DNA from: Verrucomicrobiia bacterium
GTDB lineage: Bacteria > Verrucomicrobiota > Verrucomicrobiia > Opitutales > Cerasicoccaceae
NCBI GenBank assembly: GCA_030432235.1
Contig: JAUIHT010000009.1
Span: 1-64,000 of the forward strand
Length of the DNA: 64,000 bases
Reading direction: 5' to 3'
Shown here piece after piece: positions 26,225 through 34,893 of the stretch (its first letter is position 1; each line of letters starts with the position of its first letter). The position numbers and the translations under genes are program-made. The notes beneath the pieces were generated by a model. It did not search any database, had not been told where the DNA came from, and worked only from the letters and a program-made list of their open reading frames with translations.

Positions 26225-27040
26225 ATGAAAACGCCCCTCGCCATCTTTATTGTTATCCTCGGCCTCCTCGCGCCCGCACGCGCCCAGGATGCCGCACCGC
26301 TGCCAGCCAAAGAGGATTTTTATATCTTCATACTCGCCGGACAGTCCAACATGGCCGGCCGCGGAAAAGTCGAGGCTCAGGACAAAGTGCCGCAGCCGCG
26401 CGTGCTCATGCTAAGCAAGCAAGGCAAATGGGTGCCCGCTGTGGACCCCGTCCACTACGACAAGTCCGTCGCGGGTGTCGGTCCGGGCCGTACTTTCGCC
26501 ATGGCCATGGCGGAGCAGTATCCCGATGCCACCATCGGACTCGTTCCCACCGCCTGCGGTGGCTCGTCCATCACAAGCTGGGTGCCCGGCGGCTATCATG
26601 AGCAGACTAAGAGCCACCCCTACGACGACGCCATGAAGCGCGCCCAGCGCGCCATGCAGGACGGCACGGTGAAAGGCATCCTCTGGCACCAAGGCGAGGC
26701 CGACGGCAAGCCCGACCGCTCCGCCGCTTACGAGGAAAACCTCCGCGCGCTCATTGAACGTTTTCGCGCCGGCCTGGGTCAGCCGGAACTGCCCTTCATC
26801 ATCGGCCAGCTTGGTCAGTTTCCCGCCAAGCCCTGGAACCAGCACCGCAAAACCGTAGATGCCGCCCAACAGAAAATAGCGGCGGATACCCCGAACACCG
26901 GGTTTGTCTCCAGCGACGGCCTCACGCCGAATTCCGACAACGTCCACTTCGACGCCGAGTCCCAGCGCGAGTTCGGTCGCCGCTATGCCGAAGTCTACCT
27001 CGAAGTCATCGGAGAGGAAGGTGCATCCGGCGCGCAGTAG
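26225..27040 (+). CDS. Sialate O-acetylesterase-like carbohydrate esterase (SASA domain)
   Basis: 271 residues with a signal peptide (cleavage near ARA-QD). FYIFILAGQSNMAGRG carries the nucleophile Ser41 in GQSNM, the hallmark of the SASA/DUF303 and CE6 esterases. Next come PTACGGSSITSW, GILWHQGEADG (typical WxQGE), and NVHFDAESQREFG with the catalytic histidine. It removes acetyl groups from sugars outside the cytoplasm. It faces the AXE1-type gene and converges with the FAD enzyme. Confidence 0.9.
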   Translation: MKTPLAIFIVILGLLAPARAQDAAPLPAKEDFYIFILAGQSNMAGRGKVEAQDKVPQPRVLMLSKQGKWVPAVDPVHYDKSVAGVGPGRTFAMAMAEQYPDATIGLVPTACGGSSITSWVPGGYHEQTKSHPYDDAMKRAQRAMQDGTVKGILWHQGEADGKPDRSAAYEENLRALIERFRAGLGQPELPFIIGQLGQFPAKPWNQHRKTVDAAQQKIAADTPNTGFVSSDGLTPNSDNVHFDAESQREFGRRYAEVYLEVIGEEGASGAQ

Positions 27041-27041
27041 T

Positions 27042-28370
27042 CTAGTCCAGCCGCACGCATGCGCCGTTTTTCGCCAGCAGCTCGCGGAGCTCGGTGCCGT
27101 CGAGTTGGGTAACGGGGATGTCGCGTTGGGCACAGAGCGCGGCGGCGGTTCCGGCGGCTTCACCAAGGGCCATGCACTGGGCCTGCACGCGGATGGAGGC
27201 AAAGGCTTCGCGTGTGGCGGAGATGCTGCCACCGGCCACGAGCACGTTTTCCGAGCCCTGCGGCACGAGCGCGCGGAAGGGAATCGAATAGGCACGGTCG
27301 ACAAACTGCACGTCCTGCCCCGGCCCACGCGCGCGATGGAGGTCTACCGGGTGTGCCCCAAAGGCCACCGTATCGGGGCAGTCGCCGGGGCGCAACAGGT
27401 CGTCCACCGTCACGGTGGTCAGGCCGACGATGGAGCGCGTCTCGCGGATGCCCGCCTGGGTGGCGGATTGCAACAGGTAGGCGTCGCGCAGCTCCGGCAT
27501 CTCCGCACGCAGCAGGTCGACGATGGCATGCATGTCCCGGCGCAGGTCGGCTTCAGCGCGGGAGAACTCCCCCGGGGCCACGGCGTTGGCGGCATGGCGG
27601 GTGGCGTTAACCGTCACCTCGCCGGGGCGAAAGGTACTGCCGTAGATGAGCCAGGGGCCGCCGAAACCACCGAGGCTGCCCGCGTCCACCGCGCGCTGAA
27701 GGATTTCGCGGGCACAACGGTTGAAGTAACGCGTGGCATCGTGGGCCATGAGCGGCTCCTGCAAGGCATCCGTGTCGACCCCGCCGAGGCGGAACATGAG
27801 CGAAAGCGGTTGCAGTTCACCCGCCGGACCGCCACGGTAGCACCAGGGCAGTTGTGTGTCGGCCACGACCTCCGCGCTGCCGCTGCAATCGACCACCTGC
27901 CGCGCCGCCACGGCCATGCGACCAGACTTCGTCTCCAGCACAACATGGGTGATGCAACGGCCCTCTTTGGCGGTCAAAACATTGGCATAGGTGGCGCGTA
28001 GCCAGACCTCCGCCTCGGCCTCCCGGGTCATCTCGAAGGCAGTCTGCTGGTACAGCTCGGCGTCGAAGGGGACGTTGCCGCTGGGCAGATCAATAATAGC
28101 ACCGCCGCGCGCGTGCAGGCGCTCGATGAACTCGTTGGGGATGCCGAGGACGACGCGTCGCCCCGCGCTGTTGAATTTGCTGATGGGTCCCACGAGCGCC
28201 GCCGTGGCCATGCCACCGAGAAAGCTGTGATGCTCCAGCAGAAGCGTGCGCGCGCCGGTGCGGGCAGCGGCCATCGCGGCAATGAAGCCCGAAGGGCCGC
28301 CGCCGACCACCGCGACGTCCACCTCGGCGGCGACTTCCAGCTCACGAGCAGGTTCGGTGACCGTCCTCAC
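27042..28370 (-). CDS. FAD-dependent oxidoreductase
   Basis: 442 residues from GTG 28370. The start is set by a perfect ribosome-binding GAGGAGG a few bases upstream and a four-base GTGA overlap with the stop of the preceding gene. An in-frame extension to 28583 reads arginine/histidine-rich and is a shadow of that gene. VDVAVVGGGPSGFIAAMAA is the dinucleotide-binding Rossmann motif; DCSGSAEVVADT and NVLVAGGSISATREAFAS complete the FAD pattern. Enzymes of this family sit in many polysaccharide clusters of Planctomycetes and Verrucomicrobia; the substrate is unknown. Confidence 0.88.
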   Translation of the reverse strand: MRTVTEPARELEVAAEVDVAVVGGGPSGFIAAMAAARTGARTLLLEHHSFLGGMATAALVGPISKFNSAGRRVVLGIPNEFIERLHARGGAIIDLPSGNVPFDAELYQQTAFEMTREAEAEVWLRATYANVLTAKEGRCITHVVLETKSGRMAVAARQVVDCSGSAEVVADTQLPWCYRGGPAGELQPLSLMFRLGGVDTDALQEPLMAHDATRYFNRCAREILQRAVDAGSLGGFGGPWLIYGSTFRPGEVTVNATRHAANAVAPGEFSRAEADLRRDMHAIVDLLRAEMPELRDAYLLQSATQAGIRETRSIVGLTTVTVDDLLRPGDCPDTVAFGAHPVDLHRARGPGQDVQFVDRAYSIPFRALVPQGSENVLVAGGSISATREAFASIRVQAQCMALGEAAGTAAALCAQRDIPVTQLDGTELRELLAKNGACVRLD

Positions 28371-30001
28371 AGCAGGTCCTCCTCGCGCACGCGGTAGGCG
28401 CGGATGAAGGGCCGCTCCGCGCCGGGGTTGCCGTCGGTGTAGTCCGTGATGACGATGGTGCCGTCGGGCAACTGCGTCCAGCCGGAGTAGCCGTTGTCGC
28501 CCCAATGGTTGCGCTCGCAGCGGTCGAGACAGACGAGGCGGTCGCGCCGGAACTGATCGGGGAAGCCACTCGAGACATCCCATTTCCAGTCGATGGCATG
28601 GTCGTCACGATTGGCCACCCGTACCTTGAAGTTACGCCAGAAGCTGCGACCCGTGTTCTGGACGAAGTTCGGGAAATCGGGTTTTTCCAAACGATTACCG
28701 AAACGCACCATGCGCGTGCCGATACCGTCAAGGGGCTCGTCGAGCTTCAACTCGCCGTCGACCCAGAGCCGGATGCGCCCCCCGGAGCGAAGGGCACGGT
28801 AGGTGTGCCAGACCCCCGTATCCAGTGCGACAAAAGCGTCGGGCCGGTCGCCCAGAAAGACCTTGCCCGGAACAAAGTGGATATAGCAGCCCGCCGAAAC
28901 CGTGCAAGCCTGGGCGTCGGCTTCCTCCACACGCAGCTCGAACTCAGCCTCGACCTCTGCGACGGTGTCCTCCGCCGGATAGAGAACAAATTCCGCCGCA
29001 TCTTTCCAACCCTCGCCGGTGTCGAGTACCAGAGCGCGGTCCTCGATGCGGCAGCGCTCCCCGCGCCAGATGAAGGAGTTGGGCTCGTAGCCGAAAGGCT
29101 CGTCCGGGTCGAAAAGAAAGGCGTAGCTGCCGGTGGTTCCGTAGGCGTTGCGGAAGGTGGCCAGCGCCTTGCCCGATTGCAGCCGCCCGACGCAAATACG
29201 GTGCCCGTGGTAGGGCAACAGAGCGGGCTTGCCCCAGGTCACGCCGTTGTCACGGCTGATCCAGCGGCGCGAACTCTGCCCGAAAAACGTGGCGTGATCG
29301 CAGCAGCGCGCGTGCGCCTGGATGATGCCGCCGCCCATCGGCATGAGCCCCACCTCGGCATCGGAGTACAGATAGTCGTCGGAGAGGAAGCACTTGCGCT
29401 CCCAGGTCCTGCCACCATCGCGTGAGGCTGCCAGGTCACAGGCGTAGTAAGCGTAGGGCGGGTTGGCGCCCTCGTATTCGTACTTCGAGACGCGTTGCGT
29501 GCGCGGCTTGGCCAGGATACGCGTGAAAAGCAGCTCGTCGCCACAGTCAGCGATGTAGGACGGCTCGCCGCCGACATCATCGATCTTCACCGGGCCGGTC
29601 CAGGCCTCCCCCGCGTCGTCCGACCAGAAGAGCCAGTTGGACATACCGCGGTCGGGCTTCTGCCAGTGGAAAAGCGAGACGTGCCTCTCGTCCGGACGCC
29701 GCACACCGCGGTCCACGATGATGACCAGGCGGCCGTCTTTCAAGGCCGACAACTGCGGCGCGATGTAAACCGCCCCTTCGTTATGGACGTCCGCATGGGC
29801 CAGCGAACGCGGCTCGTCCCAGGTCAGGCCGCCGTCCAGAGAACGTGTCACCATGACGTCGGTGTTGGTGCACAGGTGCTGGTCAGAGCGGCGGAAGCTG
29901 CAAACCAGCACGCCGTTGACCTGGGCCACGCTGGCCACCGACTGGTAAAAGTCCGGGGAGCGGGCGATGTCTATTTTCTGCTCAGGGGAAACATGACGCA
30001 T
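28367..30001 (-). CDS. Sialidase-fold (BNR/Asp-box) protein with inserted lectin-like domain
   Basis: About 544 residues from ATG 30001, no obvious signal peptide. At least four Asp-boxes mark a beta-propeller: SLDGGLTW, SDDAGEAW, SRDGGRTW and SRDNGVTW. The C-terminal third contains a concanavalin/LamG-like stretch (VWHTYRALRSGGRIRLWVDGEL) before the last propeller strand (GYSGWTQLPDGTIVITDY). It may cleave or bind a sugar acid; sialic acid itself is not proven. It heads a two-gene unit with the FAD enzyme and is divergent from the IclR regulator. Confidence 0.82.
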   Translation of the reverse strand: MRHVSPEQKIDIARSPDFYQSVASVAQVNGVLVCSFRRSDQHLCTNTDVMVTRSLDGGLTWDEPRSLAHADVHNEGAVYIAPQLSALKDGRLVIIVDRGVRRPDERHVSLFHWQKPDRGMSNWLFWSDDAGEAWTGPVKIDDVGGEPSYIADCGDELLFTRILAKPRTQRVSKYEYEGANPPYAYYACDLAASRDGGRTWERKCFLSDDYLYSDAEVGLMPMGGGIIQAHARCCDHATFFGQSSRRWISRDNGVTWGKPALLPYHGHRICVGRLQSGKALATFRNAYGTTGSYAFLFDPDEPFGYEPNSFIWRGERCRIEDRALVLDTGEGWKDAAEFVLYPAEDTVAEVEAEFELRVEEADAQACTVSAGCYIHFVPGKVFLGDRPDAFVALDTGVWHTYRALRSGGRIRLWVDGELKLDEPLDGIGTRMVRFGNRLEKPDFPNFVQNTGRSFWRNFKVRVANRDDHAIDWKWDVSSGFPDQFRRDRLVCLDRCERNHWGDNGYSGWTQLPDGTIVITDYTDGNPGAERPFIRAYRVREEDLL

Positions 30002-30025
30002 GATAGGGCAGGGATTATTGTTGCT

Positions 30026-30055
30026 ATAATAGTTACATATTTTACCTGCCGTCAA
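30026..30055 (-). promoter_or_regulatory. Candidate promoter of the sialidase-like/FAD operon
   Basis: On the minus strand TTGACG (30050-30055) is followed after 18 bases by TATTAT (30026-30031), about 25 bases before ATG 30001. A small dyad TCAA-N7-TTGA (30052-30066) overlaps the -35 side and is a possible operator for the divergent IclR regulator. Confidence 0.5.
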
Positions 30056-30096
30056 GAGTGATTTGACGCCACGAGGAAAAAGACTCAGAAAAACGC

Positions 30097-30807
30097 ATGC
30101 TGCCTCACCAGCCCAACCAAAGTGTTATCGACAGCATACACTGCCTGCAGGAGCTGGCGGCGAGCTCGGAGCCGGTGGGCGTGCGGGAGATGGCGCGACG
30201 CATGGACCTCAACCCCACCCGCGTCAACCGCCTGCTCATGACCATGGCGCATATGGGCGTGGCGGTGCGCAATGCGCGCGGCAAATACTCACCGGGCCCC
30301 GGCCTGTACGTGCTTTCGGCGCAAAACCTTTTTGTCTCGGGCTTCCTCAAACACGCGCTGGCAACCCTGCAGGAACTGAAGGAGCTGGAGCTGGTGGTGG
30401 CCATGGGCACGCTGTGGCGGAACCAGGTCAGCTATATTTACCACTACGCCCCGGGGATGCCGGATTCGCAGGCGCTCGGAAGGATATCGTTCGTGCCCGC
30501 GACACAATCGAGCATCGGCATGAGCCTGCTGGCGCAACAGCCGGACGAGGCTGTGCGCAGCTACTACGGCGACGAACCTATCTTCGGCTACGAAAAAGAC
30601 GGCCTGCCCGGGCTGCTGAAGGACCTCGCGACGTACCGCCGCCAGGGCTACGCACTCTTCCGGCCACCGCACAACCCCGACGTCATGACGCTCGGCATCA
30701 CCGTGGGGGAGAACAAGCCCTGGGCCATCGCGCTTTCCGGCGAATTCTCCGAAGCAGATGCCCCCGCGCTCTACGAGCGGCTCCGGCACGCCACCGAAGA
30801 CTGGTAA
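30097..30807 (+). CDS. IclR-family transcriptional regulator
   Basis: 236 residues. N-terminal winged helix: VIDSIHCLQELAASSEPVGVREMARRM, then NPTRVNRLLMTMAHMGVAVR. The rest is the IclR effector domain (PATQSSIGMSLLAQQPDEAV, ITVGENKPWAIALSGEF, ending ALYERLRHA). IclR proteins sense small metabolites, often sugar acids or aromatics. Being divergent from the sialidase-like/FAD operon, with a ~95-bp shared gap, it is the likely regulator of that operon. Confidence 0.9.
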   Translation: MLPHQPNQSVIDSIHCLQELAASSEPVGVREMARRMDLNPTRVNRLLMTMAHMGVAVRNARGKYSPGPGLYVLSAQNLFVSGFLKHALATLQELKELELVVAMGTLWRNQVSYIYHYAPGMPDSQALGRISFVPATQSSIGMSLLAQQPDEAVRSYYGDEPIFGYEKDGLPGLLKDLATYRRQGYALFRPPHNPDVMTLGITVGENKPWAIALSGEFSEADAPALYERLRHATEDW

Positions 30808-30811
30808 GGGC

Positions 30812-31780
30812 TCAACGCAACCACTCCACCCACTTGGCGCGGTACGCGGCCTGGTTCCCGGGGGTGATGAGCTCGCCATCGGTCAGGATGACGGCGGGCT
30901 CGGGGTCCTTTTTCAGGTACAGCTTTTCGATGAGCATGACCACCGACTGGTAGCCCCAGTCATAGTACTTCTGCGCCACGAGGGCATTCACCGTGCCTTG
31001 CTTCAAGTAAGGCAGCTCCGGTGGCTCCGCCCCGATAGCCACGCATGGCATTTCATCCGCCTCCCAAGGCAGGCCAGCCGCCCCACTGAGCGGCCAGGGG
31101 CCGAGAAACAGCCAGCCGTTCAGCCGGTCGTCACGGTCCTCCGCAGTCACGCGCCGCACGGTGTTGAGCGCGGGTGTAAGCGCCTCCTCGCAGGTAAAAA
31201 TACCGTAGGGGCGGAAGTTGCCGGCCTCCTTCGCCACCGCCTCCGCGCCATCCAGGCGCTGCCGTGCCAGGTCGGAGCCGGACGGTCCGGCCAGTACGGC
31301 CACCGAACCGCCACGCGGGCCCATGGCCTTGGCCAGGGCTTTCATGGCCATCCGCCCCAGAGCCTGCTGGTCGGAACCGATGTAGGCCAGGCGCATATGC
31401 TCGGGCAAATCCCGGTGGAAGCACACCACGGCGATATTCTGCGTAGCCAGGAAGGATATCTCGTCGACCAACTCCTGCCCGGGATGAGGATCGAGCGCGA
31501 TGCCGTCCACCCCCTCGATGAAGAACTCGCCCAGGGCACCGTCCTGAGTGTGTGCATCGCCTTCAACAGGTGCCTTAAAAATCAACTCGATGGACAGCTT
31601 GTGCTCTTTTTCCAAGGCCTTGGCGGCGTCACGGGCCCCGGCCTTGACGACGGCGAAGACCGCGCTGTCACTGTCGCCCCCAAGCAAGCCCAGGCGAAAG
31701 CTGCCCCAGATTTCACGCTCGAGGGCGTGGAGGGGCAGCATCATGCTGAGCATCAAGAGGCTGAGGGCAACAAAGCGCAT
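30812..31780 (-). CDS. Orphan periplasmic sugar-binding protein (ribose/xylose-type)
   Basis: About 322 residues from ATG 31780. Signal peptide MRFVALSLLMLSMMLPLHAL. The body follows the type I periplasmic-binding fold: EGVDGIALDPHPGQELVDEISFLATQNIAVVCFHRDLPEH, YIGSDQQALGRMAMKALAKAM and GPSGSDLARQRLDGA. These proteins deliver sugars to ABC transporters. No ATPase or permease gene is next to it in this window. It converges with the IclR gene and may belong to the same regulon. Confidence 0.85.
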   Translation of the reverse strand: MRFVALSLLMLSMMLPLHALEREIWGSFRLGLLGGDSDSAVFAVVKAGARDAAKALEKEHKLSIELIFKAPVEGDAHTQDGALGEFFIEGVDGIALDPHPGQELVDEISFLATQNIAVVCFHRDLPEHMRLAYIGSDQQALGRMAMKALAKAMGPRGGSVAVLAGPSGSDLARQRLDGAEAVAKEAGNFRPYGIFTCEEALTPALNTVRRVTAEDRDDRLNGWLFLGPWPLSGAAGLPWEADEMPCVAIGAEPPELPYLKQGTVNALVAQKYYDWGYQSVVMLIEKLYLKKDPEPAVILTDGELITPGNQAAYRAKWVEWLR

Positions 31781-31919
31781 ACGATTAGTTACTTGTGTCA
31801 AAAACGGGAAGTATCGATGTGAAAGGCGTGTGCCCGTCGAGGCAAGCAGATTGGCCGCCCACGCTCTAGACAGCTTTGGGATTGCGGTGTTTCACATACG
31901 CCTAAAGAATTTCAAGCCT

Positions 31920-32975
31920 ATGCTAGCTCTGATCATCGCCTGGTACGCGTTGACGGCCCTGTCGTTGGTTTACCTGGTGTGGGATCTGACCACGAACACG
32001 CCCACCGGCACGGTCATGAAGCTGGCGTGGTTCCTGGTGGTGGCCTACACCGGCCCGGTCGGGCTGGCCGTGTACTGGTTTTCCTGCCGCAAACCCAAAG
32101 GCGTCAGCCACGACGACTTCATTAAGGACCACTGGAAGCAGGCCACCGGCTCCCTGCTGCATTGCGTGGCCGGCGACGCCACCGGCATCATCCTCTCGGC
32201 TGCGGTGGTGTTCCACTTCGGGCTGAGCAACGGCCTCGACCTCATCATCGAGTACCTCACCGCCTTCGTCTTTGGCCTGCTTATCTTCCAGGCGCTCTTC
32301 ATGATAAAGATGTACAACGGCAACTACTGGCTGGCCGTCCGCAAAACCTTTTTCGCCGAAACCGTCTCCATGAATTGCGTCATGCTGGGGATGTTCCCCG
32401 CCATGCTGTTGCTCAAAAAAGTCTTCCCGGACTCCGACAGCCCTTACCAAATCGAGTTCTGGTTCGTCATGTCCCTGGCCACCATCGCGGGGATGATTAC
32501 CGCTTATCCCATCAACTCCTGGATGGTCAAGAGGGGCCTCAAGCACGGCATGATGTCGGCCAAGCCGAAATCTGCAGACGCCCACGCCGGGCACAGCGCG
32601 ATGCCGATGCAACCCCCACCCGCCGGGCACGACTCGCACCAAGACATGCCCATGGCCCACGACCACGGCTCTCATGAGCACGGCCACGAGGGCCACGACA
32701 TGTCAAAAATGGGTCACGATATGCCCGGGATGACCGAACACTCCGGCCACGGTTCCCACGAGCACGCGATGCCCATGGAACACAGCGAGCCTGAGATGAA
32801 GCACGAATACCACGGCGACATGAGCGACATGAAAATGGACTCCGGCGCGGGCGAGCATGCCCACCACAGCGCTTCTCTGCCCCTGCCCCACATGCTGGGC
32901 GTCATCGTCGGCACCTTCGCCCTGCTCTTCCTCGCGATTTGGTTGACCAGTCTCGCCGTACCAATCCGTTTCTAA
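31920..32975 (+). CDS. DUF4396 membrane protein with long His/Met-rich insert
   Basis: 351 residues from ATG 31920; an in-frame extension to 31548 is a shadow of the sugar-binding gene. Hydrophobic segments lie at ~1-20, 35-55, 82-100, 108-130, 148-166, 180-200 and 322-345. LLHCVAGDATGIILSAAVV is the DUF4396 signature. Residues ~209-317 are extremely rich in His and Met (DHGSHEHGHEGHDMSKMGHD and neighbours), as in copper or silver binding proteins. Metal handling is therefore likely, but the function of DUF4396 is not established. Confidence 0.8.
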   Translation: MLALIIAWYALTALSLVYLVWDLTTNTPTGTVMKLAWFLVVAYTGPVGLAVYWFSCRKPKGVSHDDFIKDHWKQATGSLLHCVAGDATGIILSAAVVFHFGLSNGLDLIIEYLTAFVFGLLIFQALFMIKMYNGNYWLAVRKTFFAETVSMNCVMLGMFPAMLLLKKVFPDSDSPYQIEFWFVMSLATIAGMITAYPINSWMVKRGLKHGMMSAKPKSADAHAGHSAMPMQPPPAGHDSHQDMPMAHDHGSHEHGHEGHDMSKMGHDMPGMTEHSGHGSHEHAMPMEHSEPEMKHEYHGDMSDMKMDSGAGEHAHHSASLPLPHMLGVIVGTFALLFLAIWLTSLAVPIRF

Positions 32976-33026
32976 AGAAGGGCCTAGACAGCGCGAAGCG
33001 ACTGCCTCAGATTGGGAATCAGGCTC

Positions 33027-34382
33027 ATGGTTTCCCTGGTCGATATAGTTTTTCTGCTCATTGGCATCCTCCTCGGCGCGGTGGCAGCCTACTTCTATTT
33101 GAAGTCCTCCCTGACCGGCAGCATCCAGGCCCAGAAGCAACTCAGCGACTCCCTGCAAACAGAAAAGGATGCCCTCGCCCGGCAACTGACCGACAAGATG
33201 CAGGAGGCCAACGAGCTCGCGCTCAAGCTACGCGAGACCGAGACCCGCCGCGAGGCCGACGCCGAGCAAATCAAGCGTCTGGAAGAGCTCAAAGTGACTT
33301 TCGGCGACACCTTTAAGGCGCTTTCCGGAGAGGCGCTGAAGGCCAACAACACACAGTTTCTGGAGCTGGCCCGGACCCAACTGGAGAAGTTCCAGGAGGG
33401 CGCCAAGGGCGATCTGGAAAAGCGCCAGCAGGCCATCGACAAGCTGATGGAACCCATCAAGCAGAGCCTCGAAAAGGTCGACGAGAAAATCCACAGTCTG
33501 GAAAAAGCGCGCGTCGGCGCCTATGAGGGCATGCTCCAGCAGGTCAACCACCTCATGAAGATGGGCCAGGGCCTGCAATCCGAGACCGCCAACCTGGTCA
33601 AGGCCCTCCGCGCACCGCAGGTCCGCGGCCGCTGGGGCGAAATGCAGTTGCGCCGCGCTGTCGAAGCCGCCGGCATGCTGGACCACTGCGACTTCGAGGA
33701 ACAGACTTCGACCACCACCGACGAAGGCGCGCTCCTGCGGCCCGACCTGCTCATCCATCTGCCCGGCGGACGCAACGTGGTGGTCGACGCCAAGGCCCCG
33801 CTGGCCGCCTACATCGACGCGCTCGAGGCACAGACCCCGGAGGAGCAAAAACGTCTCCTGGCCGAACACGCCCGCCAGGTGAAGGACCACCTGAAGAAAC
33901 TCGGCGGCAAGGCCTACTGGAAGCAGTTCGCGTCGTCGCCGGAGTTCGTCGTGCTCTTCCTCCCGGGCGAGTCCTTCTTCAGTGCCGCGCTGGAGCAGGA
34001 CGTGCATCTCATCGACTACGGCGTGGACCAGAAGGTCATTTTGGCCACCCCTACCACCTTGATCGCCTTGCTAAAAGCCATCGCCTACGGCTGGCGGCAG
34101 GAGGCCATCGCCCGCGAGGCCGAGGAGATTTGCCAGCTCGGCAACGAAATCTACGAGCGCATGGAGGTCTTCGCCCGCCACCTCGGCGGCATCCGCAAGG
34201 GCCTCGACTCCGCAACCAGCTCGTACAACAGCGCCGTCAGCTCCCTGGAGAGCCGCGTCCTCGTCACCGCCCGCAAGCTGGGCTCCATGCGCGTGACCGC
34301 CGACAAGGACATCGACCGCCTCGAACCAGCCAACACCAATTTGAACAAACCCACCTCCGCCGAACTGAACGAGGAGGGGTGA
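33027..34382 (+). CDS. rmuC: DNA recombination protein RmuC family
   Basis: 451 residues from ATG 33027. One N-terminal membrane helix (VDIVFLLIGILLGAVAAYFY) is followed by a long coiled coil (~30-165). The RmuC core then begins at LRAPQVRGRWGEMQLRRAVE, with DLLIHLPGGRNVVVDAKAPL and FVVLFLPGESFF, a PD-(D/E)XK-like nuclease fold. RmuC limits inversions at short inverted repeats in E. coli, which is relevant given the many inverted repeats here. A four-codon longer TTG start at 33012 is less likely. Confidence 0.92.
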   Translation: MVSLVDIVFLLIGILLGAVAAYFYLKSSLTGSIQAQKQLSDSLQTEKDALARQLTDKMQEANELALKLRETETRREADAEQIKRLEELKVTFGDTFKALSGEALKANNTQFLELARTQLEKFQEGAKGDLEKRQQAIDKLMEPIKQSLEKVDEKIHSLEKARVGAYEGMLQQVNHLMKMGQGLQSETANLVKALRAPQVRGRWGEMQLRRAVEAAGMLDHCDFEEQTSTTTDEGALLRPDLLIHLPGGRNVVVDAKAPLAAYIDALEAQTPEEQKRLLAEHARQVKDHLKKLGGKAYWKQFASSPEFVVLFLPGESFFSAALEQDVHLIDYGVDQKVILATPTTLIALLKAIAYGWRQEAIAREAEEICQLGNEIYERMEVFARHLGGIRKGLDSATSSYNSAVSSLESRVLVTARKLGSMRVTADKDIDRLEPANTNLNKPTSAELNEEG

Positions 34383-34383
34383 T

Positions 34384-34884
34384 ATGGGAGCTACGCGCCC
34401 CTGCTTTACGAAATCCAGGCAACCAGTTATGCAAGAAGAAGAGCAATGTTCTCTATGCAGAAAAGCTTTTCCGATGGACCGGTCTGAAGTCTGGGAAAGT
34501 CAAGACGGTGAGAAGATTATGCTTCCGGATTCGAGTACACTGTACGCTGTCGTTAACACTTCCCTCGGTGAACTCAATATCTGCGAAGAGTGCGTAGAAA
34601 AAGACCTACCCCACTTTTTCAGTAAAGATGACAGAAATGAGATTTACTACCAATTCGGGCTGGCTCTGCATGAAGAGAGAAAGCACCAACGCGCAATCGG
34701 ATTTTTAGAAAGAGCAGAGCTAAATTCGGATATCCTCTTGGCTCTTGGAAATGCTTACGATGGCATTGGAGAGACCGCACGAGCAATAGCATGCTATCGT
34801 GCGATACTTGAAGAGCAACCCGATCATCCTTATGCCAAGGCAAATCTCGAAAGTATAACCAAAAGGGATGCCAGCGGACGATGA
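34384..34884 (+). CDS. Small zinc-ribbon plus TPR-like protein
   Basis: 166 residues from ATG 34384; 34429 (MQEEEQ) is the other candidate. The N-terminal part has CSLC ... CEEC, a zinc-ribbon pair about 45 residues apart. The C-terminal ~80 residues are TPR-like (YYQFGLALHEERKHQRAIGFL, ALGNAYDGIGETARAIACY, PYAKANLESI). It is probably an adaptor. It starts one base after the rmuC stop but is clearly AT-richer, so it may be a later insertion. Confidence 0.65.
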   Translation: MGATRPCFTKSRQPVMQEEEQCSLCRKAFPMDRSEVWESQDGEKIMLPDSSTLYAVVNTSLGELNICEECVEKDLPHFFSKDDRNEIYYQFGLALHEERKHQRAIGFLERAELNSDILLALGNAYDGIGETARAIACYRAILEEQPDHPYAKANLESITKRDASGR

Positions 34885-34893
34885 TTGTTAGGG

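Noticed and set aside
28371-28583. N-terminal extension of the FAD enzyme
   Set aside because: Arg/His-rich antisense-like sequence over the sialidase gene; a perfect ribosome site supports the GTG at 28370.
31548-31919. N-terminal extension of the DUF4396 protein
   Set aside because: It lies over the sugar-binding gene on the other strand, and the DUF4396 fold begins at 31920.
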